64,000 nucleotides of DNA from NCBI GenBank assembly GCA_965267505.1, contig OZ254081.1:868001-932000 (forward strand), read 5' to 3'. A program made the position numbers and the translations under genes. A model generated the notes under the pieces. The model ran no database searches. It saw only the letters and a program-made list of their open reading frames with translations, and had not been told where the DNA came from. Below are positions 62,831-64,000 of the stretch, in pieces. The stretch comes from JANQHS01 sp965267505 (GTDB lineage: Bacteria > Bacteroidota > Bacteroidia > Cytophagales > CCMP332). How positions within the stretch are numbered: the stretch's first letter is position 1; each line of letters starts with the position of its first letter.

Positions 62831-62891
62831 CCCGTTCGTTGGGCTAATCCTCCTTTCTAAGAAAAAAGGGATCATGCTTGGCATTTATCCA

Positions 62892-62899
62892 TAATTTTG
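62892..62899 (+). promoter_or_regulatory. -7 box of dut
   Basis: TAATTTTG followed by CCGCC, just 5 nt before the GTG start at 62905. The transcript would begin at or close to the start codon, suggesting a leaderless message. Confidence 0.55.
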
Positions 62900-62904
62900 C
62901 CGCC

Positions 62905-63339
62905 GTGGAAATTAAGGTCATCAATACCTCCAAAAACCCTCTTCCTGAAGCAAAAACCGAAGCTTCATCTGGCCTCGACCTAAGGGCAGATCTAGAGACT
63001 TCGTTTTCGCTAGAGCCCGGGAAGATAAAGCTGGTACCAACAGGGCTTTCAATTGAGATTCCAGAAGGATATGAAGGTCAGGTAAGACCCAGAAGTGGTC
63101 TTGCAGCCAAGCATGGAATCACGGTTCTGAATGCACCGGGAACCATCGATGCAGATTATAGAGGCGAGGTAAAAGTGATACTAATAAACCACTCCGAAGA
63201 AGAATTTTTAATTGAGCCAGGAGACAGGATCGCCCAATTAGTGATCAATAAATTTGAACCTGTTCATTGGCTCGAATCAAACGAGTTATCTGAAACTTCC
63301 CGCTCGGATGGCGGTTTCGGAAGTACTGGAAAAAAGTAA
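62905..63339 (+). CDS. dut: dUTP diphosphatase
   Basis: A 144-residue trimeric dUTPase. The GTG at 62905 (M-E-I-K-V-I-N) is preferred to the upstream frame opening at 62878 because the promoter box lies inside that extension. All five motifs are visible: SGLDLRAD, PRSGLAAKHG, NAPGTIDADYRGE, GDRIAQL and the C-terminal RSDGGFGSTG. It hydrolyses dUTP to dUMP, limiting uracil in DNA and feeding dTMP synthesis. A sugar nucleotidyltransferase gene follows 13 nt downstream. Confidence 0.94.
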   Translation: MEIKVINTSKNPLPEAKTEASSGLDLRADLETSFSLEPGKIKLVPTGLSIEIPEGYEGQVRPRSGLAAKHGITVLNAPGTIDADYRGEVKVILINHSEEEFLIEPGDRIAQLVINKFEPVHWLESNELSETSRSDGGFGSTGKK

Positions 63340-63352
63340 ATAGTCCCCAAAA

Positions 63353-64000
63353 ATGAGGATCATAATTCCAATGGCCGGTATCGGAAAAAGAATGCGGCCG
63401 CATACACTAACGGTTCCAAAACCACTTCTCTCAGTGGCCGGAAAGCCCATTGTCCATCGATTGGTGGAAGATATTGCAGAGATATCCGGTGAAAAGATCA
63501 CCGAAGTTGGCTTTGTGATCGGAAATTTTGGCAAAGAGGTAGAAGAAAAACTAATCCAGGTCGCCAAAGAGATTGGAGCTGAAGGAAAGATCTATTACCA
63601 GGAAGAGGCCCTGGGTACAGCCCATGCAATTTTCTGCGCTGAAGAATTGTTGGACGGAAGGGTCATTTTAGCCTTTGCTGATACTCTTTTCAGGGCTGAC
63701 CTTCAATTGGACCCTGAGGCTGATGGGGTAATTTGGGTTAAGGAGGTAGAAGATCCTTCCCAATTTGGAGTTGTTACAGTGGACGGAGAAGGTGTTATCA
63801 ATGAATTCGTTGAAAAACCTACTTCCTTCGTTTCCAATATGGCAATCATCGGGATCTACTACTTCAAGGAGGCTAGTGAGATCCGGGAGGAAATAAAGTA
63901 CTTGCTGGACAACAACCTTACCGATAAAGGCGAATTCCAGATAACGGATGCCTTAAAGAATATGATGTTGAAGGGTAGGAAGTTCCTGCCTGGAAAAGTT
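63353..64000 (+). CDS. Sugar nucleotidyltransferase (cut by window edge)
   Basis: The first 216 codons of a GT-A-fold NTP transferase. Signature IPMAGIGKRMRPHTLTVPKP (the GxGxRxxP-Kp loop) at residues 3-22, quoted in part. Also GKPIVHRLVEDI, the base-binding EEALGTAHA, and LAFADTLFRADL in place of the usual D-x-D metal site context. EVEDPSQFGVV and FVEKPT follow. Members of this family make dTDP-glucose, GDP-mannose or UDP sugars. The exact nucleotide is not clear from this part. The C-terminal part, possibly a left-handed beta-helix, lies outside the window. Confidence 0.88.
   Translation, partial: MRIIIPMAGIGKRMRPHTLTVPKPLLSVAGKPIVHRLVEDIAEISGEKITEVGFVIGNFGKEVEEKLIQVAKEIGAEGKIYYQEEALGTAHAIFCAEELLDGRVILAFADTLFRADLQLDPEADGVIWVKEVEDPSQFGVVTVDGEGVINEFVEKPTSFVSNMAIIGIYYFKEASEIREEIKYLLDNNLTDKGEFQITDALKNMMLKGRKFLPGKV

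Noticed and set aside
63286..63567. Minus-strand frame spanning the dut end and the nucleotidyltransferase start
   Set aside because: It is antisense to two clearly conserved genes and lacks any recognisable motif.
1..64000. CRISPR arrays, insertion sequences, prophage or integrative elements
   Set aside because: Reading through the window I saw no spaced direct repeats, transposase or integrase genes, or att-like duplications at the two tRNAs. Nearly all space is filled by core-type genes.

Overview
The window is chromosomal DNA from a member of the Bacteroidota, most likely a Flavobacteriales-type aquatic bacterium. The evidence is the gene content: a TonB-dependent receptor with FecR, a type IX secretion sorting domain, DUF4835/PorD, DUF6029, Omp28, bacillithiol synthase BshA, and a sigma factor of Flavobacteriales type. 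The promoter boxes also fit the Bacteroidota consensus TAnnTTTG, and TTG start codons are frequent. The base composition is AT-rich. I see no rRNA operon, no CRISPR array, no insertion sequence and no prophage. The window is cut at both ends inside genes.

Layout. 1-4.4 kb: end of a polysaccharide cluster (asparagine synthase-like fragment, two glycosyltransferases, a polytopic membrane protein). 4.4-6.2 kb: Lrp/AsnC regulator and an exported TPR protein. 6.2-9.0 kb: a membrane pyrophosphatase fused to a YceI domain, with one frameshift in the sequence as given. 9.0-10.5 kb: hpt, an NlpC/P60 lipoprotein, a tRNA-like relic and tRNA-Ala. 10.5-14.9 kb: lipoprotein, TonB receptor and FecR. 15-19.7 kb: an orphan helical protein, a lone receiver protein, an ALDH7-type dehydrogenase, tRNA-Asn and a putative outer-membrane protein. 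20-24.7 kb: dnaE with an N-terminal exonuclease domain, then thioredoxin. 24.7-31 kb: TerB-like protein, L-2-hydroxyglutarate oxidase, threonine/serine dehydratase, TPR lipoprotein and a GT-C-like membrane protein. 31-36.3 kb: ABC exporter, VIT1-type transporter, rsmG, ECF-like sigma factor and GT2. 36.3-42.5 kb: tgt, LptG-type permease, EamA transporter, and an Omp28/DUF6029/TlpA thiol-redox cluster. 42.5-49.7 kb: T9SS cargo, then bamD-rpoZ-coaBC-DUF4835-recN-fabI, and a sugar transferase. 49.7-58.1 kb: ispE, a large PAS hybrid histidine kinase, a fatty acid hydroxylase, bshA and a GH3-like/serine hydrolase fusion. 58.1-64 kb: small membrane protein, mutL, two rhomboids, enoyl-CoA hydratase, dut and a sugar nucleotidyltransferase cut by the right edge.

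Most of the window is core housekeeping: DNA replication and mismatch repair, CoA, isoprenoid and fatty acid synthesis, outer-membrane assembly, queuosine, and nucleotide salvage. The least ordinary items are the pyrophosphatase-YceI fusion, the tRNA-like relic carrying a perfect palindrome in its D-loop, a GH3 domain that has lost its catalytic motifs, a MutL with an altered endonuclease motif, and the near-universal overlap of convergent gene ends. I found no clear new defence or mobile system.
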